A stretch of DNA of 64,000 nt from Ideonella oryzae (GCF_024055665.1 NZ_JAMXMC010000004.1:186001-250000); one strand, 5' to 3'; shown: positions 48,746-58,574, numbered from the stretch's first letter. The notes: generated by a model from the sequence alone, not told the origin. Program-made: numbers and translations.

Positions 48746-50287
48746 TCAGTCGTCCAGGGACAGTTCCTGGATCTTGCGGGTGATGGTGTTGCGGCCGATA
48801 CCCAGCTTCTGGGCGGCCTCGATGCGCCGGCCGCGAGTGATGTGCAGGGCCGTGCGGATCAGCCGTGCCTCGAACTGCCGCGTGAGCAGGTCCCAGACCT
48901 CGGGCGAGCCAGACTCCAGCAGACGCCGGGCCTCGATCTCCAGGTCACTGAGCCAGCGCGGATCTCCGCCCAGCCCCTCGGACACGGCGGTCTGCCCCGC
49001 GGTGGGCAAGGCACCCACCGGTTGAGCGACCGGCGCGTCCTGCGCAGGCATGCCTTGCGGTAGGCCGCTGGAAACGGGCATGAAGGTCGCTGGCGCCGCG
49101 GCCGGAAGGTCCGACGCCGGGGACTGGCTCAGGATCTCGGGCGGCAGATCCTTGCTCTCGATCACCTGGGCCGGGGCCATCACGGTCAGCCAGTGGCAGA
49201 CATTCTCCAACTGCCGCACGTTGCCCGGGAAGCTGAAGGTCTTGAGGCGCTCCAGCGCCTCGTCGGTGATGCGCTTGGGCTCCACGCCCAGTTCCTTAGC
49301 ACTCTTCTGCAGGAAGAAGCGGGCCAGGGCCGGCACGTCCTCGGCCCGCTCGCGCAACGGGGGCAGACGCAGGCGGATGACATTCAACCGGTGGAACAGG
49401 TCCTCCCGGAAGACCCCATCGCGCACCCGCTGCTCCAGGTTCTGGTGGGTGGCTGCGATGACCCGCACATTGGCCTTGAGCGGCTGGTGACCGCCCACCC
49501 GGTAGAACTGACCATCGGACAGCACGCGCAGCAGGCGGGTCTGCAGGTCGAAGGGCATGTCGCCGATTTCGTCCAGGAACAGGGTGCCACCATCGGCCTG
49601 CTCGAAGCGGCCGCGACGCATGGTCTGCGCACCGGTGAAGGCACCCCGCTCGTGACCGAACAGCTCGGACTCCAGCAAGTCCTTGGGAATGGCCGCGGTG
49701 TTGATGGCGATGAAGGGCCCATTGGTGCCCTGCTCGCCGCGCGGGCTGTGGCGGTGCAGCGCCCGGGCCACGAGCTCCTTGCCCGAGCCGGACTCGCCGG
49801 TGATCAGCACCGTGACATTGCTCTGCGAGAGGCGGCCGATGGCGCGGAAGACATCCTGCATGGCCGGAGCCTGGCCGAGGATCTCGGGCACCGGCAGGTT
49901 GCGCTCGTCGCTGACCTCCTCGCGCAGGCTCTCCTCCACCGCACGCCGGATGAGCTCCACCGCCTTGGTGAGGTCGAAGGGCTTGGGCAGGTACTCAAAG
50001 GCCCCGCGTTGGAAGGCCGAGACCGCGCTGTCCAGGTCCGAGTAGGCGGTCATGATGATGACCGGCAGGTTCGGCAACTGCTCCTTGACCTTGCCCAACA
50101 GGTCCAGCCCGGAGCCACCCGGCATGCGGATGTCGCTGACCAGCACCTGGGGTTCGTCGTCGGCCAGCGCCGCCAGCACCTCGCGGGGGTTAGAGAAGCT
50201 GCGCACCGGCAGTTGCTCGCGCGCCAGCGCCTTCTCCAGCACGAAGCGGATGGATTGATCGTCGTCGACGATCCAGATGGGTTTCAT
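48746..50287 (-). CDS. ntrC: Nitrogen regulation response regulator NtrC
   Basis: NtrC is the sigma-54 activator for nitrogen-limited transcription. The 513-residue protein has a receiver domain with phospho-acceptor D52 ([13 protein letters not shown]) and a AAA+ domain with Walker A GESGSGKE. It also has the sigma-54 contact loop GAFTGA and Walker [14 protein letters not shown]. The Fis-type DNA-binding helix-turn-helix lies at the C terminus ([19 protein letters not shown]). The linker of about 90 residues before the Fis domain is longer than in E. coli. It follows ntrB by 15 bases. Confidence 0.96.
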   Translation of the reverse strand: MKPIWIVDDDQSIRFVLEKALAREQLPVRSFSNPREVLAALADDEPQVLVSDIRMPGGSGLDLLGKVKEQLPNLPVIIMTAYSDLDSAVSAFQRGAFEYLPKPFDLTKAVELIRRAVEESLREEVSDERNLPVPEILGQAPAMQDVFRAIGRLSQSNVTVLITGESGSGKELVARALHRHSPRGEQGTNGPFIAINTAAIPKDLLESELFGHERGAFTGAQTMRRGRFEQADGGTLFLDEIGDMPFDLQTRLLRVLSDGQFYRVGGHQPLKANVRVIAATHQNLEQRVRDGVFREDLFHRLNVIRLRLPPLRERAEDVPALARFFLQKSAKELGVEPKRITDEALERLKTFSFPGNVRQLENVCHWLTVMAPAQVIESKDLPPEILSQSPASDLPAAAPATFMPVSSGLPQGMPAQDAPVAQPVGALPTAGQTAVSEGLGGDPRWLSDLEIEARRLLESGSPEVWDLLTRQFEARLIRTALHITRGRRIEAAQKLGIGRNTITRKIQELSLDD

Positions 50288-50302
50288 GGGGCAGTCTTTG
50301 CG

Positions 50303-51403
50303 TCAGGGCAACGGGATCAGGATCTTGAAGACCGTGCGTCCCGGCTCACTGTCGCATTCGATCGTGCCCTGATGCTGCTGGACGAAGGTTTGCGCCAGAG
50401 TGAGCCCCAGCCCGGAGCCCCCTTCACGCCCTGACACCAGGGGGTAGAAGATGCGCTCCTTCAGGCTGTCGGGGATGCCTGGTCCGTTGTCCTCGACATG
50501 CAATTCCAGTGCCAATCGATATCGCTGCTTGCCAATGGTCACTTGTCGCGCCACACGCGTGCGCAGCACGATGCGGGCGTCGCCCTGCTCAATCCGCTCG
50601 TTCAGCGCCTGGCAGGCGTTGTGAACGATGTTGAGCAAGGCCTGAATGAGTTGCTCACGGTCGCCCCGGAATTCGGGCAGCGACGCGTCGTAGTCGCGCT
50701 CCACCGACAGCCCGCGCGAGTGTTCGGCCAGCACCAGTGCCCGCACACGTTCGCAGACTTCATGGATGTTCACGTCACCGATCACATGCGGCTTGCGGTG
50801 CGGTGCCAGCAAACGGTCCACCAGGGTCTGCAGGCGGTCGGCCTCGTGGATGATGACCTGGGTGTACTCGGTCAGCTCCGGCGAAGGCAGGTCCATGGCC
50901 AACAGCTGCGCCGCGCCACGGATGCCGCCCAGCGGGTTCTTGATCTCGTGGGCCAGGTTGCGGATGAGTTCCTTGGTGATCTGCGCCTGACCCATGGCCC
51001 GCTCCTCGCGGTCCTGGCGGGTCTGCTGCTCGATCTCGAGCATCTCGACCAGGATGCGCTGGTGGGATGGCTCGGTCTGGCTGACGATCACATGGACGGG
51101 CAGCGGATCTGTGAAGCCCACCACGCTGCGGCGCAAGGCGCCCTCGAAGCGGCGTGTGGCAAATTCGTTGCGGGAGACGGCCTGGATGGCCTCGTGCAAC
51201 TGGGCCGGCTCGCGAAACCAGTCCAGCAGGGAGCTCTTGACCAGCGAGCGCCGGGACTGGCCGATCATGGTCTCCAGTCCGGCATTGGCGTACAGGCAGA
51301 AGCCGTCCGGGGTGACCACCGCCACCATGGTGGCCAGCAGGTCGAAGCTCTCCCAGGCCCGGGCCTCGATGGATTCCTGTGAACGAAGCAATTTCACCTT
51401 CAC
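50303..51403 (-). CDS. ntrB: Nitrogen regulation sensor kinase NtrB
   Basis: NtrB (GlnL) is a cytoplasmic PAS histidine kinase controlled by PII that phosphorylates NtrC. The 366-residue protein has an N-terminal PAS domain (MVAVVTPDGFCLYANAGLET). The phospho-acceptor His is in NLAHEIKNPLGGIRGAAQLL, followed by the N box NIVHNACQALNE and the G boxes VEDNGPGIP and GREGGSGLGL. The start is uncertain: I use a GTG at 51403; an upstream ATG would run into the preceding gene. It is co-directional with ntrC, the small secreted-protein gene and glnA. Confidence 0.94.
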   Translation of the reverse strand: MKVKLLRSQESIEARAWESFDLLATMVAVVTPDGFCLYANAGLETMIGQSRRSLVKSSLLDWFREPAQLHEAIQAVSRNEFATRRFEGALRRSVVGFTDPLPVHVIVSQTEPSHQRILVEMLEIEQQTRQDREERAMGQAQITKELIRNLAHEIKNPLGGIRGAAQLLAMDLPSPELTEYTQVIIHEADRLQTLVDRLLAPHRKPHVIGDVNIHEVCERVRALVLAEHSRGLSVERDYDASLPEFRGDREQLIQALLNIVHNACQALNERIEQGDARIVLRTRVARQVTIGKQRYRLALELHVEDNGPGIPDSLKERIFYPLVSGREGGSGLGLTLAQTFVQQHQGTIECDSEPGRTVFKILIPLP

Positions 51404-51416
51404 GATGGCAGCCGGC

Positions 51417-51944
51417 TCAGTCCAGCTTGCCCAGTTCGCGCTTGATGGCCGCCACATCGGCCTCCTTGCGCGAGATGGATGCCTTCAGATCGGCGGTGCG
51501 ATCCAGGTACTTTTGGTAGTTGCGCTCGTCGCCTCGACGCTCGGGCTGGCCGTTGTTGTATTCCTTCTTGAGGGCATCCAACTCGCCCTGCGCCTTGCCC
51601 AACTCGTCCGACAGGATGCGCTTGGCATCACTGTCGCGGGCCTTCTGCTCGCTGCGGTCCACCTTGGACTCGGCTCCCGCTCCACTGGCCGGCGCCGTCG
51701 ATGCGGAGCGCGACTTCGGCCCCGAAATGGTCGTCGGCTCCGTCGCCTCCTTGGCCTTGCAACCCCTCTGGGCAGCCTCCTTGGCGCTCAGCGTGTTGGT
51801 GAACACATTGCCCGGGCACACATAGTAGACGGAGCCACTCTGAGCCAGGACCGGCAGCGGCGCCGACATCGCGAGGACCAGAAAGCCAGACGCCGCCAGA
51901 TGCGTGCATGCGGGGCGAAGCAGAGACGAAGCAAACGACTTCAT
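51417..51944 (-). CDS. Small secreted protein (DUF4124-like N terminus, coiled-coil tail)
   Basis: The 175-residue protein has a signal peptide (about residues 1-35, ending PLPVLAQ). A short domain follows with two cysteines, VYYVCPGNVFTNTLSAKEAA and RGCKAKE, resembling DUF4124-like secreted proteins of beta-proteobacteria. The remaining 100 residues are charged and predicted helical, with Lys, Glu, Asp and Gln repeats. The function is unknown. It lies between glnA and ntrB on the same strand, just after the glnA terminator, so it shares the readthrough or a local promoter with ntrBC. Confidence 0.7.
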   Translation of the reverse strand: MKSFASSLLRPACTHLAASGFLVLAMSAPLPVLAQSGSVYYVCPGNVFTNTLSAKEAAQRGCKAKEATEPTTISGPKSRSASTAPASGAGAESKVDRSEQKARDSDAKRILSDELGKAQGELDALKKEYNNGQPERRGDERNYQKYLDRTADLKASISRKEADVAAIKRELGKLD

Positions 51945-51961
51945 GAGGGCATTGTCACTCG

Positions 51962-51992
51962 AAAAAAAAAGGGACGGCAACCGCCGCCCCCT
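51962..51992 (-). terminator. Intrinsic terminator after glnA
   Basis: On the minus strand GGGGCGGC pairs with GCCGTCCC (one G-U) around a GGTT loop, followed by nine U residues. It would stop most glnA transcripts before the secreted-protein gene and ntrBC, giving the Ntr regulators a lower level than glutamine synthetase. Confidence 0.9.
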
Positions 51993-52019
51993 TTCCGTAG
52001 AGCATGCCTGCCGTGCAGG

Positions 52020-53435
52020 TCACAGAGCGTAGTACATGTCGTACTCGACCGGGTGCGTGGCCATGCGGAAGCGGGTCACCTCTTGCATCTTCAGCTCGAT
52101 GTAAGCGTCGATGTAAGCATCGGTGAACACGCCACCCTTGGTCAGGAACGCGCGGTCCTTGTCCAGGTAGTCCAGGGCCTGGTCCAGGCTGTGGCAGACG
52201 GTCGGGATCTTCGCGTCTTCTTCCGGCGGCAGGTGGTACAGGTCCTTGGTGGCGGCTTCGCCCGGATGGATCTTGTTTTCCACGCCGTCCAGACCGGCCA
52301 TCAGCAGGGCTGCGAAGGCCAGGTACGGGTTGGCCGAGGGATCCGGGAAGCGCGCTTCGATGCGGCGGCCCTTCGGGTTGGCCACGTACGGGATGCGGAT
52401 CGAGGCCGAACGGTTCTTGGCCGAGTAGGCCAGCTTCACCGGGGCTTCGAAGCCCGGCACCAGACGCTTGTACGAGTTCGTACCCGGGTTGGTGATGGCG
52501 TTCAGGGCACGGGCGTGCTTGATGATGCCGCCGATGTAGTACAGCGCGAACTCGCTCAGGCCGGCATAGCCGTCGCCAGCGAACAGGTTCTTGCCATCCT
52601 TCCACACGGACTGGTGCACGTGCATGCCGGAGCCGTTGTCACCAACGATCGGCTTGGGCATGAAGGTCGCGGTCTTGCCGTAGGCATTGGCGACGTTCAC
52701 GATGATGTACTTCTGCAGTTGCAGCCAGTCCGCACGCTCGACCAGCGAGCTGAACTTGGTGCCGATTTCCATCTGACCGGCGTTGGCCACTTCGTGGTGG
52801 TGCACCTCGACCGGAATGCCCATCTGCTCGAGCAGCAGGCACATTTCCGAGCGCATGTCCTGGCCGCTGTCGACCGGGGGCACCGGGAAGTAGCCGCCCT
52901 TGACGGTGGGACGGTAGCCGGTGTTGCCGTGCTCGTATTCCTTGCTGCTGTTCCAGGCAGCTTCTTCGGATTCAATCTTGAAGAAGCAGCCGGACATGTC
53001 GTTGCCCCAGCGGATGCTGTCGAACACGAAGAATTCGGGTTCGGGGCCGAAGAAGGCGGTGTCGCCCAGGCCGGAAGCGCGCATGTAGGCTTCGGCGCGC
53101 TTGGCCAGCGAGCGCGGATCGCGCTCATAGGGCTTGCCATCGGTGGGATCGATGACGTCGCAGGTCAGGATCAGGGTGGGCTCTTCGAAGAAGGGATCGA
53201 TGTTGGCCGTGTTCGGGTCCGGCATCAGCAGCATGTCGGAGGCTTCAATGCCCTTCCAGCCGGCGATCGAGGAGCCGTCGAAGGCATGGCCCGACGTGAA
53301 CTTGTCTTCGTCAAAGGCGGACACCGGCACGGACACGTGCTGTTCCTTGCCACGGGTATCGGTGAAGCGGAAGTCAACGAACTTGACTTCGTTGTCCTTC
53401 ACCAGCTTCATCACATCGGCGACGGTCTTGGCCAT
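52020..53435 (-). CDS. glnA: Glutamine synthetase, type I
   Basis: GlnA makes glutamine from glutamate and ammonia. The 471-residue protein matches the adenylylated type I-beta form. [19 protein letters not shown], the metal-site [26 protein letters not shown], and [11 protein letters not shown] are visible. The adenylylation Tyr is in [10 protein letters not shown]. The start at the ATG at 53435 has AGGAG eight bases upstream. A sigma-54-type promoter and NtrC-like sites lie upstream, and ntrBC downstream, so it is regulated by nitrogen status. Confidence 0.98.
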   Translation of the reverse strand: MAKTVADVMKLVKDNEVKFVDFRFTDTRGKEQHVSVPVSAFDEDKFTSGHAFDGSSIAGWKGIEASDMLLMPDPNTANIDPFFEEPTLILTCDVIDPTDGKPYERDPRSLAKRAEAYMRASGLGDTAFFGPEPEFFVFDSIRWGNDMSGCFFKIESEEAAWNSSKEYEHGNTGYRPTVKGGYFPVPPVDSGQDMRSEMCLLLEQMGIPVEVHHHEVANAGQMEIGTKFSSLVERADWLQLQKYIIVNVANAYGKTATFMPKPIVGDNGSGMHVHQSVWKDGKNLFAGDGYAGLSEFALYYIGGIIKHARALNAITNPGTNSYKRLVPGFEAPVKLAYSAKNRSASIRIPYVANPKGRRIEARFPDPSANPYLAFAALLMAGLDGVENKIHPGEAATKDLYHLPPEEDAKIPTVCHSLDQALDYLDKDRAFLTKGGVFTDAYIDAYIELKMQEVTRFRMATHPVEYDMYYAL

Positions 53436-53544
53436 CAAAAAGGCTCCTGGCGGATGAGTTGTCAACAAGTTGCTCGGAGGATGTCGGGCTGGAAATGGCG
53501 CTTGTCTACGACCAGTCCGGGGGCATCACAGCGGGGAAAAATGT

Positions 53545-53561
53545 AGCAGAAACCATGCCCA
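53545..53561 (-). promoter_or_regulatory. Candidate sigma-54 promoter of glnA
   Basis: On the minus strand GGGCAT, five bases, CTGCT fits the -24/-12 pattern TGGCAC-N5-TTGCW with the invariant GG and GC at the required 12-base distance. A transcript would start near 53534, about 100 bases before the glnA ATG. The NtrC-like sites sit about 165 and 190 bases upstream of that start, a normal enhancer distance. Two of the less conserved positions deviate. Confidence 0.65.
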
Positions 53562-53689
53562 CAAATGGTGATCCCATTCATCCCAGTCAGGCGCTGAGGC
53601 CATCAAGCTGACGCCACAGGACAGACAATGCACCGGCGCAGGCCGTCCATCGGGCTCCACGGCCGAGGAAGCCCCGTTTTGGAATCAGT

Positions 53690-53730
53690 GTCACCACAAT
53701 GGTGCATTTAGGATGCACCAAGTTGGAGTC
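53690..53730. promoter_or_regulatory. Two NtrC-like enhancer sites upstream of glnA
   Basis: Site A (53690-53706) reads GTCACC-ACAAT-GGTGCA and site B (53714-53730) reads TGCACC-AAGTT-GGAGTC. The NtrC consensus is TGCACC-N5-GGTGCA; each site has one perfect and one degenerate half. The centres are 24 bases apart. Site B touches the stop codon of the CinA-like gene. The pairing with a sigma-54 promoter and ntrBC nearby supports the call. Confidence 0.65.
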
Positions 53731-54517
53731 AGTCCGCGGGCTGGACCCGCACCCCCGCCCGGGCCGCCAGGGCCTGCTTCAAGTGCGTGAACGCGGTCGC
53801 AGCAGCCTGAGGCGGCCCTTTGACGCCCAGCTCGATGTGCAGCCCACGCTCGGGGTGATCCACACTGGGCAGGCTGAAGACCTTGACGCCGCTGAACCGG
53901 GCCTCGATCTCCTCCATCAGCGGCGTGAGCGCAGCCTCGTTGGCCCCGAAGACGTAGAGCGCGTGCTCCTGGTGTTCGGGCGAGCGCAGATCGGTGTAGC
54001 GGTGGTCGAGCACCCATTCGATCATCGGGTGGGCCATCACCGGGAACCCGGGCACGAAGTGGACATGGCCCACGGAGAACCCCGGGATCTTGTTGTAAGG
54101 GTTGGGAATGAGTGACGCCCCGACCGGAAAGACACCCATGTTCAGCCGGTGCACGTTGTCGGCCCGGTCCGGCTCGTAGGGCACCCCCTGTTCCACGGCC
54201 ACATCCCGCATGCGCTCCTGGATCAGGGCCTTGGCCTCGGGATGCAGCTGCAGTGGCTGACCACAGGCCAGGGCGGCGCACTGCCGGGTGTGGTCGTCCG
54301 GCGTGGCACCGATGCCGCCGCAGGAAAACACCACATCGCCGCTGCCAAAGGCCTCCCGCAGGGCGACGGTGATGCGCTCGCGCTCGTCGCCGATGTAGCG
54401 CGCCCAGGCCAGCGAATGCCCGCGAGCGGCCAGCAACTCGATGACCTTGGCCATGTGCTTGTCCTGGCGGCGACCGGAGAGGATTTCGTCGCCGATGATG
54501 ATGAGACCGAAGTTCAT
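53729..54517 (-). CDS. CinA/MoaB-like molybdopterin-binding domain protein
   Basis: The 262-residue protein starts NFGLIIIGDEILSGRRQDKH and contains VFSCGGIGATPDDHTRQCAA, the MoaB/Mog/CinA N-terminal fold. It lacks the nicotinamide-mononucleotide deamidase domain found at the C terminus of full CinA. It may bind a nucleotide-like ligand; the reaction is unknown. It is co-directional with the upstream EI24 gene (40-base gap) and ends at the glnA enhancer region. Annotated relatives are often called competence/damage-inducible protein A, but the name is not proof of that role. Confidence 0.82.
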   Translation of the reverse strand: MNFGLIIIGDEILSGRRQDKHMAKVIELLAARGHSLAWARYIGDERERITVALREAFGSGDVVFSCGGIGATPDDHTRQCAALACGQPLQLHPEAKALIQERMRDVAVEQGVPYEPDRADNVHRLNMGVFPVGASLIPNPYNKIPGFSVGHVHFVPGFPVMAHPMIEWVLDHRYTDLRSPEHQEHALYVFGANEAALTPLMEEIEARFSGVKVFSLPSVDHPERGLHIELGVKGPPQAAATAFTHLKQALAARAGVRVQPAD

Positions 54518-54557
54518 GAGCCGATGGGGATGGACGGTGAGATGGCAGGCAAGCGGC

Positions 54558-55415
54558 TCAGCCCTGGGCGGAGCCAGGCTCGGCGGGCAAGATGACAGGA
54601 CCGGCCGAAGCCGGATCACCCGCCTGTACCCGGGCCCGCTGGAGCGCCGCCAGCAGATAGTGGACGAACCACAGACAGGAGAACGCGAACACCAGGGTGT
54701 AGAGCCAGATGGACACGGCGATCAACAGCGGTGCCAGGATCAGCGCCATCGCGCTGACGGCCCAGATCAGCGAAGGCGCCGCCCCCAGAAAACCCGAGAT
54801 CAGGCCGATCAGCAGCAACGGCCAGCGGTGTTCCCGCTGCAGGCTCAGCCGCTCTTCCAGGCTGGCATGCTCGGACAGCGCGTCGTAGGTCATGACCTGG
54901 GCGGTGAGCCAGCCCCAGATCATCGGCGGGATCACCAGCGCCAGCGGTGGCACCAACCACAACGGCACCGTGAGGATGAGCGCCACCATGGCCACCAGGG
55001 TGAAAAGCCCGGAGCGCCAGGCACTCTCCCAGAGCTGCCCACCCCGCTTGCGTTCCAGTGCCGGGAAGCGCCGCTCGGCCACCAGGCTAACCAGGGCCGG
55101 CATCATCAGCAGCGCCACCAGCAGCAGGGACATGACCACGGCCACCGGCACCGCCAGCGCCACGATGATCATCGGCGCCATCACGGCACGGAAACTGGCC
55201 CCCACATAGGTGTCCATCCAGCGCAGCACGGCCTCGGTCAGCGCCCAGTTCTCCAACTGGGCACGGACAGCCGAAACCGCCGGCTCCCAGAAGAAGTAGC
55301 CCATCACGAGGAACAGACCGCCAGCGATGAGCAAGGGCAACAGGGTCAGCCCGATCACCCGCGGCCGCATGAGATAGGCCGCAGCGCGCCAGAAGGAATC
55401 CAGGAGAAGCTTCAT
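54558..55415 (-). CDS. EI24-domain membrane protein
   Basis: The 285-residue protein has about six hydrophobic segments and a layout like the EI24/CysZ-related family: SFWRAAAYLMRPRVIGLTLL at the N terminus, a segment reading VPLWLVPPLALVIPPMIWGW, and an AQVMTYDALSEHAS loop. The family function in bacteria is unknown; CysZ transports sulfate, but this protein is not a clear CysZ. It lies 63 bases downstream of the AIM24 gene on the same strand and upstream of the CinA-like gene. Confidence 0.77.
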   Translation of the reverse strand: MKLLLDSFWRAAAYLMRPRVIGLTLLPLLIAGGLFLVMGYFFWEPAVSAVRAQLENWALTEAVLRWMDTYVGASFRAVMAPMIIVALAVPVAVVMSLLLVALLMMPALVSLVAERRFPALERKRGGQLWESAWRSGLFTLVAMVALILTVPLWLVPPLALVIPPMIWGWLTAQVMTYDALSEHASLEERLSLQREHRWPLLLIGLISGFLGAAPSLIWAVSAMALILAPLLIAVSIWLYTLVFAFSCLWFVHYLLAALQRARVQAGDPASAGPVILPAEPGSAQG

Positions 55416-55478
55416 GTCATTCAGCGGGCCAGTGAGACCCGCCCTTGGCTCCCCGGTCTGCCCGAAGAGCAGCCTACA

Positions 55479-56291
55479 TCACTCGTCGTCGCCACCCAGC
55501 ACCGAGCCCAGCAGGCCGCCGGCACCGAAGCCCCCCAGCAGGGAGCCTTCCTCACGCGAGCCTCCCATCTGCGGCGCCGCCGCGAACACACGGCTGGCCA
55601 GGCGCGAGAAGGGCAGGCTCTGCAGCCAGACCGTGCCCGGACCGGTGAGCTTGGCGAAGAACAGGCCCTCGCCACCAAACAGCGCGGTCTTGACCTTGCC
55701 GACGTACTGGATCTCGAAGTTCACATCGGGCGTGAAAGCCACCACGCAACCGGTGTCGACCAGCAGGGTCTGGCCCGGCTGAAGCTCGCGGCGAAGGACC
55801 GTCCCGCCCGCATGCACGAAGGCCAGGCCATCGCCCTCAAGCTTCTGCATGATGAAGCCCTCGCCGCCGAAAAAGCCGACCGACAGCTTCTGCTGGAAGT
55901 AGACGCCCAACGACACCCCACGCGCAGCACACAGGAAGGCATCCTTCTGGCACACCAGCATGCCACCGAGTTGGCTCAAATCCATCGGCAGGATCTTGCC
56001 GGGATACGGTGCCGCAAAAGCCACCCGCAGCTTGCCGCTGGCCTGGTTGGTGTAGACGGTGGTGAACAAGGACTCACCGGTGATCAGGCGCTTGCCCGCC
56101 CCCAGCAGCTTGCCGAACAGCCCGCCGGTCGACTTCGAGCCATCGCCGAACACCGTGTCCATCCCGATGCCTGCGTCCATGAACATCATGCTGCCGGCTT
56201 CGCCCACGGCCGCCTCACCCGGATCCAGTTCGACTTCGACGAACTGCATCTCCGAGCCCTTGATTTCATAGTCCACCACATCCATGGCCAT
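55479..56291 (-). CDS. AIM24 / TIGR00266 family protein
   Basis: The 270-residue protein is a beta-rich AIM24 (TIGR00266) member: [57 protein letters not shown] and [15 protein letters not shown] repeated blocks are visible. No signal peptide is present; the Gly-rich C terminus ([17 protein letters not shown]) is unusual. The fungal name refers to altered inheritance of mitochondria; the bacterial role is unknown. The ATG at 56291 has AAGGGG six bases upstream. Confidence 0.85.
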   Translation of the reverse strand: MAMDVVDYEIKGSEMQFVEVELDPGEAAVGEAGSMMFMDAGIGMDTVFGDGSKSTGGLFGKLLGAGKRLITGESLFTTVYTNQASGKLRVAFAAPYPGKILPMDLSQLGGMLVCQKDAFLCAARGVSLGVYFQQKLSVGFFGGEGFIMQKLEGDGLAFVHAGGTVLRRELQPGQTLLVDTGCVVAFTPDVNFEIQYVGKVKTALFGGEGLFFAKLTGPGTVWLQSLPFSRLASRVFAAAPQMGGSREEGSLLGGFGAGGLLGSVLGGDDE

Positions 56292-56411
56292 CGCGATCCC
56301 CTTGGGAGAATGAGTCAGAAGGGGCAGATGGTACCGAAGGCCCATGACCCCGCGCATTCCCATGCGAACTCGGGATGGACCTTTCCATCCCAGACGGCAG
56401 ACTGCATCGGC

Positions 56412-57155
56412 ATGGACACCGCACCGTCAGGCCAGCCGCCCCTGCTGCGCCGCAACAAGGTCATCTGGCTCTTGAGCGCCATCGCCTTGCTCGTTTTGGT
56501 GGTCTGGGTGTCTCGGTCTGTGGCGCGGAGCTCACCTGCACCGGCAGCAGCCACAGGGCAAACGCTTTCCAAGCCGCCCGTTCACCCAGCATCGTCGCTT
56601 TCCTGGGGGAGTGCAGCGCCAGGCGCGGGGCAAAGCGCCGAGGCTTCCGTTCCGGATGGGCTCACGGCGCAGGAGTGGGCCCAGGTGCAGCCGGCCCTGG
56701 CCAGCGACCCCGATGCAGCGTCGGAACTTCAGCGCATCGGGCGCTGGCTCAGCTTCCAACGCCGGGGGCAGCGCTTCCAGGAAGCGCTGCATCGCCAGGA
56801 TCACGGCCCCGAAACACAGGCGCTGGCCCGTCGGATCGACGCAGAGATCGACACCCACTTGGCACTGGGCGAATTGAGCGGCCCCGAAGCGCTGGCACTC
56901 AAGTCCGCAGTGCTGGGCGAACTGGAACCTGACACGCCAACCCGGGCGCAAACCCTGAGGCAGTGGCGTGAGACGCAGATCGACCGCCATCCCCCAGCCG
57001 CGGACCCCAGGGATGCGGCCTACGCCACGGCACAGGCCGAGATCGTCGCCCGCTGGCGCAGCCAGTCTGGCGAATCCCCCAACAGCGATGCGCTCCGGGC
57101 CCAGTTGATCCAGGCGCGGGCGCGGGTGTACGGCCCCTCCGCGCCCGCCCCCTGA
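56412..57155 (+). CDS. Unrecognised membrane-anchored protein next to a secreted esterase
   Basis: The 247-residue protein has one N-terminal membrane segment (about residues 17-36, [17 protein letters not shown]), a Pro/Ser/Ala-rich linker to about residue 80, and a helical domain rich in Gln, Arg, Glu and Ala to the end. This topology (inner-membrane anchor, linker, periplasmic helices) resembles lipase-specific foldases. I do not see the lipase chaperone signature and do not assign the family. It is 62 bases upstream of the secreted esterase gene in the same direction, so an accessory role in its folding or export is a hypothesis. Confidence 0.6.
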   Translation: MDTAPSGQPPLLRRNKVIWLLSAIALLVLVVWVSRSVARSSPAPAAATGQTLSKPPVHPASSLSWGSAAPGAGQSAEASVPDGLTAQEWAQVQPALASDPDAASELQRIGRWLSFQRRGQRFQEALHRQDHGPETQALARRIDAEIDTHLALGELSGPEALALKSAVLGELEPDTPTRAQTLRQWRETQIDRHPPAADPRDAAYATAQAEIVARWRSQSGESPNSDALRAQLIQARARVYGPSAPAP

Positions 57156-57217
57156 ACCCCGCGCTTTCTGAGCATCCCGCATTGCCGCCCCAAGAAGCCC
57201 AACCACGAGGAGACACC

Positions 57218-58495
57218 ATGCGCAGCCCGTTCACCCAAGATCGCTGGACCGCTTCCCGAGTCCGCCGCTGGCTGCTGTGCAGCGCACTGCTGGTCAGTCC
57301 CTGGGCCCAGGCAGGCTACTTCACCTGGGACATGGTGGAACTGCCGGCCTCGTCCGGCGCCGCCTGCGGCAACGGCACGCCCTACCGCTTCTTCGTCAAC
57401 CGCACACCACTGAACCACGACGTCGCCATCACCTTTGAGGGCGGCGGCGCCTGCTGGGACCAGAACGCCTGCGAAGGCAAGGGGGACTATGCCGCGAGCA
57501 ATCCGGACGGCATCCCACCGGATTACATGAAGTCGCTGAAGTACATGGCCGCGAGGGGCCTGGTGACGCCCTTCTCCTCGCGCCTGGACCCGCTGCAGAA
57601 AGCCCGCACCCAGGACTGGAGCCTGGTCTACCTGCCCTATTGCACGGGCGACGTGCATGCGGGCCAGAAGGTGGTCGTCTATGCCGATGCCGATCCCGCC
57701 CACCCCCGCGTCGAGCACCACCAGGGCCAGGTGAACATTCAGGCCGCCATGGCTTGGCTGCGTTCCCACTGGGGTCGACCCACGGACCTGCTGGTCGGCG
57801 GCTTTTCCGCCGGGGGTGTCGGCTCCACAGTCAACTATCAGACCGTGCGCCAGATGCTGGCACCGTCCGGGCGAAGCAGCCTGCTGGCCGATTCGGGGCC
57901 ACTGTTCAGCGCCCCACGCGGCAACACCCCACAACAGTCGCCCTCCCTGCCACTGCATGAGCGCATCCGACAGGCCTGGGGGCTGGATGGCCCGAAGGGC
58001 ATGGTGACGCGACTGGCGCGCACGCTCCCCGGGCTGGACACCAACAACCTGGGTTCAGTCAACGCCGCACTGGCCAACAAGTACCCCCAGGACCGCTTCG
58101 GCTACCTCGCGTTCCAGACCGACGGCGTCTTCTCGGGATTCAGCTACACGGACTTCTTCCCTGACATCGCCAACGAGCCCGATCCGGATGTGCGAGCCCA
58201 GAAGCTCAACGCACTGTGGCGCTCGGATCTGGCCAACTGGCTCCCCCTGCTCAATGCCGCCCCGAACATCGACTATCACGTCCCCTTCTACCGGGACTTC
58301 AACGACAGCCACTGCCTGACCATCGTCGACTTCTCGGGCACGGGGATCCAGGAGCAGGGCCTGGCCGACATCGGCCCCTTCGTGGACAACCTGCTGGACC
58401 GTGGGCCAACGATGCGCAACGTCGAGGTCGACCAGGTCAGCGACCTGACCCAGTGGCTCAGTCCCATCTTGCGGCTGCTCAACCGCATCCTTTGA
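57218..58495 (+). CDS. Secreted pectinacetylesterase-family hydrolase
   Basis: The 425-residue protein has a signal peptide cleaved after about residue 32 (VSPWAQA). It shows the pectinacetylesterase/Notum family marks: FEGGGACWDQNACEG, the nucleophile Ser197 in VGGFSAGGVGS, and candidate Asp302 (FQTDGVF) and His365 (NDSHCLTI) to complete the triad. Paired Cys residues suit a periplasmic or extracellular enzyme. The bond it cleaves is unknown; the family includes acetylesterases and carboxylesterases. GAGGAGA precedes the ATG. It follows the unknown anchored protein and ends just before the tmRNA gene. Confidence 0.82.
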   Translation: MRSPFTQDRWTASRVRRWLLCSALLVSPWAQAGYFTWDMVELPASSGAACGNGTPYRFFVNRTPLNHDVAITFEGGGACWDQNACEGKGDYAASNPDGIPPDYMKSLKYMAARGLVTPFSSRLDPLQKARTQDWSLVYLPYCTGDVHAGQKVVVYADADPAHPRVEHHQGQVNIQAAMAWLRSHWGRPTDLLVGGFSAGGVGSTVNYQTVRQMLAPSGRSSLLADSGPLFSAPRGNTPQQSPSLPLHERIRQAWGLDGPKGMVTRLARTLPGLDTNNLGSVNAALANKYPQDRFGYLAFQTDGVFSGFSYTDFFPDIANEPDPDVRAQKLNALWRSDLANWLPLLNAAPNIDYHVPFYRDFNDSHCLTIVDFSGTGIQEQGLADIGPFVDNLLDRGPTMRNVEVDQVSDLTQWLSPILRLLNRIL

Positions 58496-58509
58496 GCACC
58501 GCCAAAAGA

Positions 58510-58568
58510 AAAGCCCTGGAGGAACGCCCCAGGGCTTTCAGGTGAGCCAGCCGACGCATCGGCTGGCT
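58510..58568 (-). terminator. Terminator hairpins between ssrA and the esterase gene
   Basis: Two hairpins stand in the convergent gap. AGCCAGCCGA, CGCA, TCGGCTGGCT (58545-58568) is closest to the tmRNA 3' end. AAAGCCCTGG with CCAGGGCTTT (58510-58538) follows on the minus strand and is succeeded by TCTTTT. The second is the probable terminator for ssrA and can also stop the esterase transcript from the other side. Confidence 0.8.
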
Positions 58569-58574
58569 GTGTGA

